A DNA stretch of 64,000 nucleotides from Apteryx mantelli (lineage: Eukaryota; Chordata; Aves; Apterygiformes; Apterygidae). The DNA is taken from contig NC_089981.1 in assembly GCF_036417845.1 (NCBI RefSeq), positions 63,577,268-63,641,267 of the forward strand, in the 5' to 3' direction. Position numbers and translations under genes: made by a program. Shown here one piece after another: positions 1 to 13,045 of the stretch. Under the pieces are notes generated by a model. It saw nothing but the letters and a program-made list of their open reading frames with translations. It did no database searches and was not told the DNA's origin. Position 1 is the first letter of the stretch, and each line of letters opens with the position of its first letter.

Positions 1-249
1 CTGTGTTGCCTCAATATTTTCATGCCTAGTACCTGGCTTACTTGAAAATAGAGATCATATTAAATTAAAAAAAAATATTACAATTTCTGTTTACTAATGT
101 ATATATGTAAAACTTGGAGGCAGAAACAGCACCTCCCCCCTCTCAGGGCATATAATATACTGTCTCTTGACTATGGTGCCCAGGTTTCCTGGCTGGAACA
201 GTAAGCAAAGCAGTTTCTGGGTGGAGGGGTTAGAGGCTAGGAAACAAAG

Positions 250-882
250 TTGAGCGGGGTTATAGCAAGCAGGTAATGTTTGGGAAAAGAATGCAGGATT
301 GCATATACATCCTGGGCTGTATTGACAGGAGCATAGCCAGTAGATTGAGGGAAGCAATTGTCCCCCTCTACTCAGCACTTGTTAGACTGTATCTGGAATA
401 CTGCATCCAGTGGTGTCCTACCTGTCCCAGTATGAGAAAGACATTGATAAACTGGAATGAGTTCAGTGGAGGGCCACAAAGATGGCCAGGGGGCTGAAGC
501 AATTGCCCTGTGAGGTTAGATGAGGGAACTGAACTTGTTCAGCCTGGAGAAGAGGTGACTTTGTGGGGACCTGATAGCAGCCTGCTAGTACCTGTGAGGA
601 GGTTAATGAGAAGACGGTCAGACTCTTCACCAGGCTGCATGACAGGAGGACAAGAGACAATGGGCATAAATTGAAACAAGAATGGCTGGATACAAGGACA
701 TATGTTTTCACCATGGGAACAGTCAAATATTAGAAGGATTGCTAAGAGAGAATGCACAGTCTCCATCCTTGGAGGTATTTTAAGAGTGGCTAAAGCCCTG
801 AGCAGCCTGGTCTGTTTTGAGCAGGAGGTTGACAGGAGACCTCCCAAGGTCTTTCAAACCTGAATCATTCTTTGATTCTGTA
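250..882 (+). mobile_element. CR1 LINE relic, 3' end, sense
   Basis: Translated fragments match the C-terminal part of CR1 ORF2. Around 330-420 there is a decayed [21 protein letters not shown] segment. Around 455-560 comes the finger-like end of ORF2, followed by the 'GDLIA..YL' region (about 560-610) and the 'PSLEVF' region (about 760-790). The element closes near 850-882 with a variant of the avian CR1 tail, a repeat of ATTCTGTG-like octamers. Frames are broken by stops and indels, so this is a dead, 5'-truncated copy. The 5' limit is approximate. Family assignment is from memory of the CR1 consensus. Confidence 0.85.
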
Positions 883-3800
883 TAATTTTCCTCATATGAT
901 ATTGTGTTGCATACCTCTTTCATTTGATTCATTCTCTTTTCATAGATTAAACTTTCTTCAGTGTTTTCTTTATGTCCTCCTCTTTTATTTATTTATACCT
1001 CTTCTACTCCCCTCTCCCTTTACCATCTCCACATATGTCTCTTCGCCTCATCATCACTACATCTCTGGAGTCTTCTGGGTTCTTCTGGCTTTTGAAGCTT
1101 CTTCAATACCCCTCAATACCCCTCAAACCTCTCAGAGCAATCTTTCTGGTCAGGAAAGCTATGGAGTCTCTTCATGGCTATCACCACTTTTCTTCTGCTT
1201 TATTTTTCTGAGCCATCTTCTAGGTGGTCTGCCCTTTGCTGTGCTGTGGTCCCTCAGTTCTTCGTTTTCAGTAATGGATGAAAACGACTGGTCTGCTCAA
1301 AAAATAACTATGGTACTGGTATTCAACTCTCATTAGAGGAGAAAGTAATGGTAGATTTGGTGTTAGACCAGTGGAGACCAATGGCATGTATGTGTTGTAA
1401 ATAAACAGATGAAGAGATTTTTGGAAGTAAAAGAGTACCAAAGGTAACAGGGCTGCTCTTGATTCTGTAGCATAAAAAGAGGGTTTTTTTAGGAGAGGCA
1501 GTTAATTAGTATGCTCTAGGTTTTATTTTTGGGTGCATCTTTTACATTTGCATGGAAATCTGGCCTTACCCCAGTTGCATCTGAGCCCATTTAGAGCTAA
1601 ATAGTAATAATTGTAGCAGAGCCCGCGTGTTTATATTTTAATATCCAAATAGCCCTGAGTGGTATCGCATTCTGTTATCAAGTAGGTCAGATTTTTCCCT
1701 GTTTTTGACTCTTCCAAATGTACATCTTTTTTTCACTATTCACTTGGACTTGACTTAGTGTTTGGATGCTGTGAAAGCCGTAACATTGCTGAATTAGTGT
1801 ATTTCCTCAGATGTCTTGCCACAAGCCTGGAGTTGGTATAGGTAGTTTTGAATTCCCTGAACCCTGTTCTGGACCTCCAAATATTCCTCAGCTGAGGGTA
1901 TTGTTGACAAGAGAAGAGGATCATGGTGAGCAGCAGGCGTGATACTTGGCATTGGAATGACTGAAAAGAAGCTGGTCTCAGTCAAGCAGTGAATAGACAG
2001 GGGAGGAAGAAGGTGAGGATAAGGGCAGTCATTAAAGAAATTCGTCAGTGATTCACATATGAAATTCATCAGTGATTCATATGGAGGAAAGAAGAATCTT
2101 TTGAGTGGTGATAACGACTGTGAAGGTTCTCTTCTGCTAGCATGCAGCCAGAGCCCTCAAACCGTGTATTACTGCTGTTCCATAATTCTGATTTAACTAA
2201 GTTTGAGTTTTTGGCTCTGGAACACTGAAATTTGAATAATTTGCTTGTATTTATCCATACAGAATTTTTACGTGGAGTATTGCAAATTACAGAAGTCCTC
2301 TATATAATATGATTGTGTTATATCATTGCTTTACTATAATGGAAAAAAGGAATCTTCGTTTCCTTTGTGTGTAGATCAGATAATACTGTTCAGTCATAAA
2401 AAGTGTGGGTCGTCTTTTCATGGAGGTCTTCAGTTTTGATAATTCATTATTGTGTCTAGGGTTACACTGATCTACATTGAAAACTATTTCAGTGAGGAAC
2501 CTTGAGGATTAGAAAATATTAAAAAAAATTAGTCTGTTTTTTAGAGTAAAGACAAATCTCTGGACAAATAAATACAGAATATTTTAGTATGAACTTCCTT
2601 TATCGAGCTGTCTCTTCTCATAAAGCTTATGGATGGAAGTTAAATTAAAAAAATCAGTTCTGCTTCACAACTCAAGCCATTAGATAGCCTATTGAAAGGG
2701 ACTTGTTCCTTCCTTTTGGAGGGCAAGGAAGCCATATAGTTCTTGACACAGAGCTGCAAACCTCCCTTTAAACCTCCCTTGTTGTGTTCTGATCGGATTT
2801 GTTTGTCCTGACTTGCATAACCATAGTTTGTATCCCAACATTATTAGCCAATAGGAGTATAGGGACTTACATAATCATTACACGATTATTTTTCAGTAAC
2901 TGTACTGTAAATATGTAATTCTCTCTACTCCTAATAACTCTTAATCCCTTTGTTCCTATTGGCTCCTGGGCTCAGATTTTTCCCTGGCCCGCCTGCCCAG
3001 CCACTGATAAGACCTGAAAAAATTATTACTTTCAAGGTTCACCTGCTTTGCTCCCAACCAGTGAATACCTGCTTCCCTGCATAGGCAAAGGACACTCGAC
3101 AATATGGTGCACTGTTTCATGGGAATTTAGAGAGAGCTTCTACCTGCGTGTCTTCTGACACGTTCACCTCCACAAACATTTCATGTCCAGCTGCATCCAT
3201 ATATTCAGCACAGACCTCTCCAGCTAGTTCATTCATGTGTGTTACACTTAAGACTTGTTGGGCAAACAGTTTTGATCTCATTTCTGCATGTTGCAAAGGT
3301 AAAGAAGATTCCTCTTTGAGATACTGTGGTGAGAAGGCATAAATCAGCAGCAGTTCTTGACACTCTGCAGAGGTTGGGAGGGCCTGAAGAGATTACTTTC
3401 CTTTTGTTGCAAGTAGGTAGAGAAAAAACTTCAGAGTGCCTCATGTTAAAACATGCCCCATTTCTATCCCAACATTTGCTTCCAACATCTGTGGGACTAA
3501 GCGGTCAAACTTTCCCAGGCTATACCTGTTCTAGTGGTAATTTACACTAGTATAATTCCTTTCAGATATACTTTAAAATATCCTCAACTTCCATCTAAAA
3601 TTGGCTTTAATACTGCATTTAATATTAGAAGCATAACTTAAATTTGTTTCTTTAGCCTTAAAAAATATTTGAAAATCATTTTTCTGTGTTTAATTAGCTT
3701 TATGAGTCAGCACCTGGTCTCAGGTCTTGACATTTTTGGCATGTGGATTTTTTTTTGTGTATTTGACCTTGGCTTTATTCCAGAATAAATATTTTAAGCT

Positions 3801-4619
3801 GCTAGTTGCATATTTTTTTTGTCTTCAGTCTGAGACTAGGGGGCAGACATAAGCAGCACTGAGAGAAGTGAACTGTATAAACCACAATTAGAATTGCAGT
3901 GCACAGGTGTCTGAAGATCTTATACAATTGCCAAGCTATTTGTTTCTCAAATGAGAGGGGCTTTGGGAGTGTATTTTGGAGAATAAAGGGAGCAGAAGGG
4001 CTTCCTTAGGATGATTTTTTTTTCTTTTTTGAATCCTAGTTTAAATTCTTCCATTTGATGCATTTGATACCTTTACAGAATCAGCATGATGAATAGTTAA
4101 GTGATCTACTGTTGCTGGTCATGGAATTTATAACTGCTCTCAGGTAGGAATCAGCATTTAAGAATAAAAATTTCTTGCCTGCTAGCTTTTCTTTGAACGT
4201 CAGATTAGGTTTTGTAGTTTAAAAATCTGAATGCCAACCTTCAAGGTAGACAACTTGCAATGATACTAAAGGAGAATGGCTTTTAGCATAAGGATTATGG
4301 GTTAGTTCTGCTGCAGATGCCTGAGGATTTCTTTGGGAAGGTTGGAATCTTAAATCTCTATGCTAGTCATATACAAAGTGTTATTGCAATGAAAAAATAG
4401 TGAAGTGAATAAACACCAGCTCACGGTGCAAGACACTTGATGTATCTAGAGCCTCAGTGTTCACTGTATTTTGCAATTTAATGCACAAGGTTTTTTTGTT
4501 TTTTTTTTAAGTTCTGTATTTCTGTGTGCTCCACTGTGGCAGATCTGTATTCTTGGGATGTAAGGTTCCATTAAAAAATAAATAAGAATCACAGCCCCCA
4601 CTCCCCCCACATACACTCA

Positions 4620-4930
4620 TTTTCTATAATATGGTAATGATATCACCGTAGCAGTAATTACGGGTCATCTTCATTTCTTTCATCTCTGCTGGTTCTGATG
4701 GCTTCATTCCTTTGACAGAGAAGATTTGGCTCTGGGTGCTGTGATTATTTTGTTAAGCATTATTCGAATAGACAGGAGTGAGAGAAATTAATCAATCCAA
4801 ATGCAATTAGCATCATGTTTAACCCAGTGATGGACGTCTCAAGGTGAAACAGCCAGGGGAGTTTCATACATTATTATTCAATCCAGTGGCTCTTATCTAA
4901 ATTATAATCAAGAGAGGGTTTTATTGGCTT
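4620..4930. promoter_or_regulatory. Candidate conserved non-coding element in LIN52 intron
   Basis: This AT-rich stretch without repeat character holds several homeodomain-type cores close together: GTAATTACG near 4650-4660, ATTAATCAATCC at 4787-4798 and CAATTAG at 4804-4810. The combination of TAAT and GATTA-type cores resembles developmental enhancers. It lies about 56.6 kb upstream of the VSX2 start, so a VSX2 role is possible but distant. Conservation has not been tested. Confidence 0.3.
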
Positions 4931-6368
4931 CGTGGAGAGGAGATGTAACTCTTTCCCTGCTCTGGGGGTCAAAGGGATCGGGCCTTTGGCCTCACAGGAT
5001 GCTGGCTGTGGTCAGCCCCTAGGAAAGGGAGGTACTGTAGGAGTTTCATTTAACATAGGGGTCGCTCAATACAAAATATCTATATATCCTAATATCTGTG
5101 ACCTGGAACGTAAGTTTAGTAGCCCCCTGGACATTGGCTAGGATGTCTTTGTCCCTTGCTTCGAGTGTTTTCATTGACTGGCTTTGCCCATCTGTATATG
5201 AATGAACACTGTAGGGTTTTTTGTTTTTGTTTTTATTACTTTTGGAGCTCTGTGAACATCATTGTTTGCAACCGAGTGCAAACAGAATGGTGCTGCCCTG
5301 CAAGGCAGGGAAATCCGATGAGGAGAACAAGCTAAATTCTTCTGCAGAGAGGGAATCTAATTTTTTTAGGGAAGATATAATTTCAGTGTTTGCTGATAAC
5401 AACAATAACATTTTTGAGGAAATCTCACTCTGCAGCAGATCTAGCATTGCCATTGTGGATAATTCTGAATGATCTCTGAGATCTCTTATCAGGTACACAA
5501 TAAAAAATCACTGCTGTGGATGGAGAGAAACGAGATGGAAAGAGGTCATACTTGGGATTTCATGATTCAAGACAGGATTAGGTATTTGACTCCTCAATTC
5601 CTAGGGCTCTAGCTGATACTCACTGAATAAACAGTTTCAGTGATTTAAAAGTTTACCAGCATCAGCTATTTGCCACTCCTCTGTTAGAGATTGTGCACGT
5701 GCTTGTGCCTCACCTGCTCTGGTTTGCAGCCTGGTTTTGTGCAAGCCCACCTGCTTCAGCATTTCAACACAAGTCATGCCAGACTGTGAACTACAGCTGA
5801 AGGGTAGATTCTGCTGTTTCAGTCACCAAGGGAAGGACAGTAAGGTTTTGGACAGAGTGGTGTTAATATTTTAAAATGCTGCAGCAAGACTTGACAGAGC
5901 GCATCTTTCAGAGCCTGAATTCCAGCACTGTTGCTGACTCCTTTAGTATACATCTGTACCTCACTTCTCACTGAGGCTGTGACCCCCATCTCTAAATGCA
6001 AATTAAATCACTGTATGTCTCAAGAATTTTGTGAAGCTTGATAAACTTTGCAAGTGCTTTGATATTGATTATCAAAAGATGCCATGGTAATGCAGACTTA
6101 TTCCATCTGTAGGTTTCTGCTGATTTTATGTTGTCTTACCTGAAAAATGTGTTTCAGGAGTGCAAGATGTTTGGACTGGTATTCAGTGTAAATAAATGTA
6201 ACAGTTTTTGAAGCACAGGTTTGAATATCTGCACGTGTCAATTCAGTCCTCAGTAAAGGGGGTTGGCACTGCATTTGCTGACCGCTGTTCTCCAGAGATG
6301 GCAGTTCCAGCTATTTGTGAATTTGGGCTCAGTGCATGAGTCACACATGCACACACCATACGTGTATG

Positions 6369-6462
6369 TATTCTATATAATTATATGTTATTATATATAA
6401 TTATAATGAATACATATTAGTTATGTATAATAGCTATATAATTTTTACATATATTAGATTTT
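6369..6462. repeat. AT-rich simple/palindromic region
   Basis: The stretch is almost only A and T, with many overlapping TATAAT/ATTATA motifs that can pair with each other. It looks like a decayed TA-type microsatellite. No function is suggested by what I see. Confidence 0.6.
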
Positions 6463-9400
6463 TCCAAGGCCACAGTCATCAGGTAGTATTTCATTTGGCA
6501 GTTATGTTAAGGAAGTATGGAGTTAGCAGAATAATTAGAGCTCTTCCTATGAAGGAAAGTTTCAGGATGAGCTGGTGCCAGCGGGCATCCCACATGGTGG
6601 TAGAATTTTTGGGGTCTGGTCTTTCTATTTATAAATATGCATGGACTGGGGAGATAAAAACAAGTTGGAGATAAAAAGTGATCCATACAGATCTCTCCTT
6701 CTAATGATCAAAGTTCAGATTATGTTGGCTGACTTGCAATATTCTATAGGTCTTTGCTGATGTAAGCCTCTTTTTTTTTTCTCTCTCTCTTTCGGTGGCT
6801 GTTTAGTAATGTCAATCTTAACATATTTTGCTGTTTTCAGATTGCCTTTTGCCTTCATCTCCTGTGGCTGATTTTATTTCCCTTCCAAATGAGCTCAGCC
6901 AAAAGATCTGGCTTTGCTATTGGCTTTCACAAGTCCACCCAAACAAGAATTACTCACAGGCAGATTCCCCTGTACCTCTTTGTATGTCCTGCCAACTAGG
7001 AAAAAGAATGGTTATGTCTTCTTATCTTAACATTGGGTAGCAGGACAAAAGAAATAATTTCTGATACAAGATAGCCTTGTTGATAGAAGGGTTAAATCAG
7101 AGTAGTGTTCTGTTGTCTCTCTGCAATTCGTGCTCTTTGCCCTGAACCGGTAATTTCAATTGGTCAGTCTTCATGGTTAAACCCTCTTGTTTTGTTGTCT
7201 CTGTACTGCTAAGACACAGCAGTAATTTTGCAGTGCATGACTGGTGCTTTAAAGGAAACCTTCTGTGTTTAAAAACAAGTTCTTTTAGTTACCATAAGTA
7301 CAACCGAAAGGGACTAAATGGGCGGAAGATTTTGACAGATAAGCTGACAGACTGTGTACCTTAAGTAGGTAGTCAGTAGATAGCTTTTTTGTAGTCAAAA
7401 ATGTAACATTCAAAGTGTGATATTGCAAGGCATTTCAGGGCTAAAAACATGTTCTGTTTGTAGGGCATTAATTATATTTCCAGTTCCTTTTAGTAGAAAG
7501 ACACTTAGATTTTAGTCCTGCTACATTTTCAGGTCAGAGGTTATGCTACAAGAGCACAGTCAAATTTGCATCTGAGTGGTATATTTGAGGGAGAAACACA
7601 GAAGTGCTTCTTTAGTGGGGTGACTGTTTTAAAATATCTGTGGTTTGAAGATGCTCACAGGCTTTGTTCTGAGATTTTAGAATAAGCCCAGAAGACATGG
7701 TTTAGTGAGCAGGGAAAGGTATAATGATCATGATAAATGTATGATAAATACAATTTGTCATGTATCTTTTATATGGACTTTATCACCAAGTGTGTTGTGG
7801 TTGTGCATTTATGTATGTACTATGTTAAGAATGTGTGTACATGTGTGTTGCTTAGGGAGCCTCCAGGATGAGAGTTGCTTACATAACTGTAAGTCACTAT
7901 TTTTGTTACTGGTTTTATAGTAGTAAATCCGCCCATTATTTCCTGGCTATCCAGTCCTTATGATGCAGTGTGTCATGTATTGTCATATATGTGAGAAGGC
8001 TTTTTATGGGGAGCAATCAGACTGGACCCCAATCTCCAGTACAGTTTTTTTTCTAATTAAATTGTCACTGGAAGGAACATCCGGAACAGCAGTTTTCATT
8101 TTCAATTGAAGAAAAAACATTATGAGTCTTTGTCATTTGATTAAAAAGTTACTTAACCTTCAAATTGCTATAGATGTAAAGATAGCTCTGAGTTTCCAAT
8201 GTAATCGCCTCAAAGTTAAAATCAGGAAAATCTTTGTGTAATGAAACCCATATGTCATAGTGAAAGGATGCAAAACACTGGCAGAGTGGGCTGCTCTGGC
8301 AGGAGATTCTGCACCCAATCTTGTTAACCAGGACTGCTTTTGGTAATCCCTCATCTCCTCACTTGAAGGAAATCAATCTGTACTACTGAATCTTTTCAAC
8401 CAGCAACCACAAAATTTACTGCAGAGAGGCAGCTTGGGGACAATTGTAGTAGAAAAGGAGCCCCAGGCAACAAAGCTAAATGTGGGATTGAGGGATTGAA
8501 GTTCTAAGAGGAGATTATATTAAACCTTACGCTGTTCTCCTATCAAGTAGAAATCTCTCCTTCCCCTTTCAGCCCCAGCCTGTCCTATCCAATACCTGTT
8601 CATGAGATCTGCTTCTTCCTAGGCAGAAAACTTGATTCATATAGGACAGCATTCTCTGTTAATTATAACTGCCTGATACCATTTCTCAATACAGTTTTCT
8701 GAAAGACAAGGTCTGTTCAGGTGCTCAACTTCCATTGTAACCAGTGCTGATAACATTTTAAAATGTTTTTTTCTATGGTCTTCAGTACCCTCTTCCTCCT
8801 CTCTACTAGGCAAGATTAATTTGTAACCAGGCTATTGAGATTGTATCTATTGTTGATTTTCTATTGTCGTAGATGCACAGCATAGGAAAGGTTGTAAATC
8901 GTGACTTGACATGGAGATTCATGTTTCTGTTTCATGCTGCACAGCCTCCGTAGTGCCTGTTTGCTGGTACAAAGAAACCTGCACTCAAGCCCCGTCTTCA
9001 CTAGACAAGTCCCTGGTTTAAGCAGCCATTAAAAAAAAATCCCTAAGGTTTTCAGTACAGTTTTGTCCAACCTTTTAATTAAAAAATCTACCTCTATCTG
9101 CTACACTGCTGGCTTCTGCTGGTCCCTTGGGTAGCTGCTTAAGACAGGTTTTACCAGCTCTCTTAGACTGCAGTCATATTTAGAATGTGGGTGATGGTTT
9201 CTTCATTCGAAAGCTCATACCTCACTCCAGCAAGCTCCAAAAGGCCCAACTGGAAATGATATTCCCATTATTAAGAAATCATTTATCAAGCAATATTGAG
9301 CGGAAGAGTCAGTTTAATATTAGAGGCTTTTCTGTGCAAAACCCAAGCTCAAGACATACTCCGGTGCAGATTAAAGAGGAACAAAGGAGAAGAGATAGCA

Positions 9401-11299
9401 AGACATTTCAAAGCAGTATCATATAATATATATCTGGCCTGTGTTTACCAGGAATGCATTTAACTGTGATTCTTGGGCAGATCAGAGAGGCAGCTGAAGC
9501 AGAGAAAACAAGATTGTAAATGTTTGTGCAAATTTCCCCTTAGTTTGGCTGGGATTTGTCTGTGATATGAAGACATATTTCCTGGCCATTTTCATATATA
9601 TACAAAGATGTAAGGCCCTTTCTTTCAGTTTGGCATCATATCTTTAAAAATAAAGCCCTGTTGCAAGACTGAGTATGTGAGGAGAAGAGGAATACGGAAC
9701 AGCAGAAGGCTGTCTCTTGCTCCTAATGGGATTTTGTAGCAGCATGTGCGAGTTTGTTTCAGAAGTCAGAAATGAACAGATGTTGGTATAAATTACCTCT
9801 GTGTCTGATGTCTTGCAAATTAAAAGCGCGGTTGGCATCACTAAACAATTTCACCAGGTTGGGGGGGGGAAGCGGGCGGTGATTATTGTAGCAGGTCGGT
9901 AAGAATCTTTAAGCTGCAGCAGAACAGGATAGCAAGGATAAAGGAATGAAGAGTAAAATGAGAGGTCTGTGAATTAATCAGAAATGTTAACATCTCCGAT
10001 GACAAGTGAACAGGAGGGCACATGCTCTGGAGCAACCCCCAACCCACAGTAATTTCACTCAGCGCACAGAAGGAGTCTATGCTCTCTGCCTGATTTATAG
10101 GGTGCAGCCCTCTTTGGGGGAACAGAATTGTCACGCATTCGTATATCTCCTATATGGGACTTGCACTCAGGAAAACTTTCCATTCTGTGAACTGTAGTTT
10201 GACTTTGCGCCTTCTCCATAGTAACATTTTAAAACCATGCACTGTTGATGGTGAAAGGCAGGGAGGTGTCAAGAAACTGGTTGAGAAATCTATTTCTAAC
10301 TGAAATTTCTAGAAACTTGCATTTTTATTTAATCATGTTATTCACACATAACAATTCAGTTCCTGACAAAATAACAATCTGCTCCCTGCCCTTCCGCAGC
10401 ACCTGCTACCCCTAGGTCACTTTAGCAGTGCTTAAAGATATAAGCTCCCTTGCAGATGGGGGAGTAGAGGTACAAATATGTAAATGACTTTCCTGGTTGT
10501 TCACGCTGTGAACCAGAAGCAAAGTTGGGAACGAATCCCAGATGATGTAACTTGTAGCTGGAGACATGAACCAAGCGAACAATGCAGTGATGTGCTTGAA
10601 CCTGCAGCCAGCCGGAAGCAGTAACTGACACTTGCTGCAGTGGGCTATGGACTTTGAAATCTATAAATATCAATACATACCAAAGAGTTTATAATAATAA
10701 TTATTATTTTACAGGGATCTTGTTGATTCCAATGCCTCATGGTTCAATTTTGGGTAGACAAGTTAGACGTAATAACTTAAAGAATGTGAGGCTAAGGCAC
10801 ATTCTAATCAGTCAAGTCAAGAATAACAAAATATCTTTACCAGAGGGTGAGTAGTGAGTATTTTAAGCAGAACATTTTTATTACATTTAAATTTTGTTCT
10901 AGCTGGATATCCTGTAATGTCAAAAGAAAACCCAATAGCTAACCCACCTGTAGTTTTTATGCTAATTGTCATTTCTGTTGTTCCTCTCAGTAGAAAGGTC
11001 AGGAATCGAATGATAAAACAGAAAATGAACTCCTATCTCCTCCTTCCAGAGTGTCTCTAGGTTGAATGTAGGAAACATGTATGCTTGCATCAGTCCTACA
11101 GATAAAAACCTCCATGTTTTGTCATCTGTCAGTCCAGCACAAAACTCGCACCTTTATTTAAAAGAAATGAAGGGAAACACCAGTGGGAAAATTGCCTCTC
11201 TCCAGGACCCAATCACTAATCATGCTGTCTTTGATGCACTGTGTTGTTATGGTGAGACAAAAATAGTATTAGGGCTGCTCTGCCAGCTTGTGAGCTTAT

Positions 11300-11780
11300 G
11301 GGCTCACAAGTCAGAAATGTCTTGTGCAGAAAAGTGGCTGTGTAAACCCTGTTGTAATACAGCTACCAGAGATTGATGGTGCCAAGAGTGAGAGAGAGAC
11401 TTATAAACCTTGCCTTGCTGTATTAAACATTGAAAGACTGACAGTGTGGAGAGAGAGAAGACCAAAGCTCTATAAACTTTACTTTATTACACCATCCATA
11501 GATGAACTGCACTGAGGGAATATAAACCCCATTATATTACAGTATCCAGGGACGGACACTGCTGAGAGAGAGAAAATGCTGTCTAATTTCTGTTGAAGAT
11601 CATAGCATCCAGGGACCAATAATCCTGAAATGGAGAAAGACAGAGTTCCATAATCTCTGACGGATTATAACATCCAGGAACAATTGCTCTGAGATAGAGT
11701 GATGGTGATCTGGATTACACCCTTCAGAGATGGATAGTACAAAGGCAGAAAAGGAGATGCTGCAAGAGCATAATGCAGTA
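11300..11780. repeat. Degenerate minisatellite, about 50-66 bp unit
   Basis: A recurring block can be followed through the region. Each unit has a TATAAACC-like start, a TATTACA-like stretch, a CATCCAGGGA-like core, then a GACAGTGCTGAGAGAGA-like purine run. Recognisable core anchors fall near 11359, 11425, 11489, 11539, 11601, 11667 and 11717, so there are about seven units spaced about 50 to 66 bp. Units differ by many substitutions and small indels, so the array is old. It ends about 280 bp before the LIN52 terminal exon. Confidence 0.75.
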
Positions 11781-12055
11781 GGAATAGAAAGCATAGATTG
11801 TATGTAATGAGACAGCCTGTGGGAATTATTACTGAGTTTAGGAGATTCCAGGCCTTGCCTGCATTTCTAGATGGTCAAGAATTGAAGATGGAATGTAGTT
11901 CTATTTATTTATTTTTGTTTAAAAAAAGAATCTTTACTATTAGTATAAGTACAAATCTAAGTGAATTTCTTATCCCATTTAAATACTGCAAATGATACAT
12001 TTCTTTCTGACTTTTTGTTTTAATATTAATCTGTTTTTCCCCCTTGTGATTTCAG

Positions 12056-12111
12056 CTAGAGAAATGACTCGAGGGAAATTCCTCAACATCCTAGAAAAAC
12101 CCAAGAAGTAG
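12056..12111 (+). CDS. LIN52: LIN52 terminal coding exon (partial gene)
   Basis: LIN52 is a small (about 116 residue) nuclear subunit of the MuvB core. MuvB joins with p130/E2F4 to form the repressive DREAM complex and with B-MYB to activate late cell-cycle genes. The exon follows an AG acceptor at 12054-12055. Its first two bases complete a split codon, and the frame then reads REMTRGKFLNILEKPKK and stops at TAG 12109-12111. That is the conserved C-terminus of LIN52 as I remember it, ending in the lysine-rich EKPKK tail. A serine at the split codon (T|CT) would agree with the family. Only the last 17 codons plus the split codon are in the window. The DYRK1A-phosphorylated N-terminal serine and the pocket-protein and LIN9 contact regions are on upstream exons outside it. 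The frame is intact with no stop or shift. VSX2 lies 49 kb downstream on the same strand, as in other amniotes. Confidence 0.93.
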
Positions 12112-13040
12112 CTGCTGCTTCTGGAGTTTGGACAAAATACCCCAGCTGGATCATTTTATGTACTGTGGATCAGGATGAACCCCAGAACTTCTAAGGAGGA
12201 GAACAAAGCTCTTGCTTTAGATCTTCAGAAGCAAATGTCTCTGTTGCTTCCACAGCTCGTCTCATAATGGGGGAGAAGCATTCCATGTGCAGATCACAAG
12301 GATTGCTACAAATTCCATTGAAATTCAGCCTTTTTCTGACCTTAAGATATCCAACAGGAAGACTCAGGCTTGACATGCTGTGACAAAGTTACCTGCCAAT
12401 TTTTTTTATCCGCTATTCAAAGTGAACAGCCCCAGGGTCCTCACTGAATTGCTCTCAGTGGCCACCCCTGTTTGTAATGCATAAGAGATCTTTTATGTCG
12501 GTGGCCAGTGTGCATCATGATGCACTGACCCTTTCATGTGTCTCTTGTCCTAGATACATTGATTTCCTGTATGCAATTTATATGTTGAAAGGTTTGAGCA
12601 GAGTTTGGGATGTAGACTGACTGATAGTTCTAGCCTTGGTTCTCCAGGAGCGTACGCTTTTTGTGTAGAAGTTGAATGCCATCTGTGTATTAGATTCCAG
12701 TCACTGCCTTCAGAGAAGCATATCTGGTACTCTGAGGAGGACCTTCAGTCTGGTCTATTCACTTCACATTGCTTGCATTGTGTGGTATGTACCAGGAGCT
12801 TCTTCTCACCACTGAACGGTTCTCTTGTGAAATCTAGACTGACAGACCACAGGGAGAGAGGAAGAGGTGTGTGTGTGTCATGATGGAAAATATCTTTATA
12901 GAATCTTTGGCCAGTGCATAGAAAAACTTTATCAGTCCCCTGCAAATCTCAATGTACTTCTTATGAAGCTAGAAGCAGAAGAAAGTTAGAAATAAAAGAA
13001 AGTTATAAGGTTGACAGGCAATAAAGCTTTCACTTAGAGA
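12112..13040 (+). other. LIN52: LIN52 3' UTR and polyadenylation signals (probable)
   Basis: This is non-coding sequence directly after the LIN52 stop. Two canonical AATAAA hexamers occur close together at 12991-12996 and 13020-13025 and are the first such signals after the stop, so the transcript probably ends around 13010-13045. The region contains a 16 bp perfect palindrome at 12510-12525 centred on TCATGA. The end point is inferred from the hexamers only. No strong downstream GT-rich element is obvious, and alternative downstream sites are possible. Confidence 0.45.
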
Positions 13041-13045
13041 GAACT

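Larger units (their letters stand above)
1..12055 (+). other. LIN52: LIN52 last intron (3' part)
   Basis: The sequence from the left edge to the acceptor AG at 12054-12055 is taken as intron because a LIN52 terminal exon follows directly. I found no second LIN52 exon: no segment encodes the conserved region that precedes the terminal exon in the family. The acceptor is preceded by a pyrimidine-rich tract (about 12027-12050). The contents I can name are a CR1 relic (250-882), an AT-rich candidate regulatory element (4620-4930), an AT-rich simple region (about 6369-6462) and a minisatellite (about 11300-11780). The stretches 883-4600, 4931-6360 and 6470-11290 are ordinary AT-rich intron with no gene or repeat I recognise. 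The open frame at 872-1336 is pyrimidine-rich and looks like chance. That this is intron rather than intergenic DNA is inferred from the exon and from family gene structure. Confidence 0.8.

Noticed and set aside
872-1336. 154-codon + strand frame after the CR1 relic
   Set aside because: It is pyrimidine-rich (F/L/S/P-rich translation) with no domain, and it starts in the CR1 tail. Chance frame.
11300-11780. Regularly spaced repeats that might suggest a CRISPR array
   Set aside because: Units are degenerate along their whole length with no distinct spacers, and the DNA is vertebrate. It is a minisatellite.
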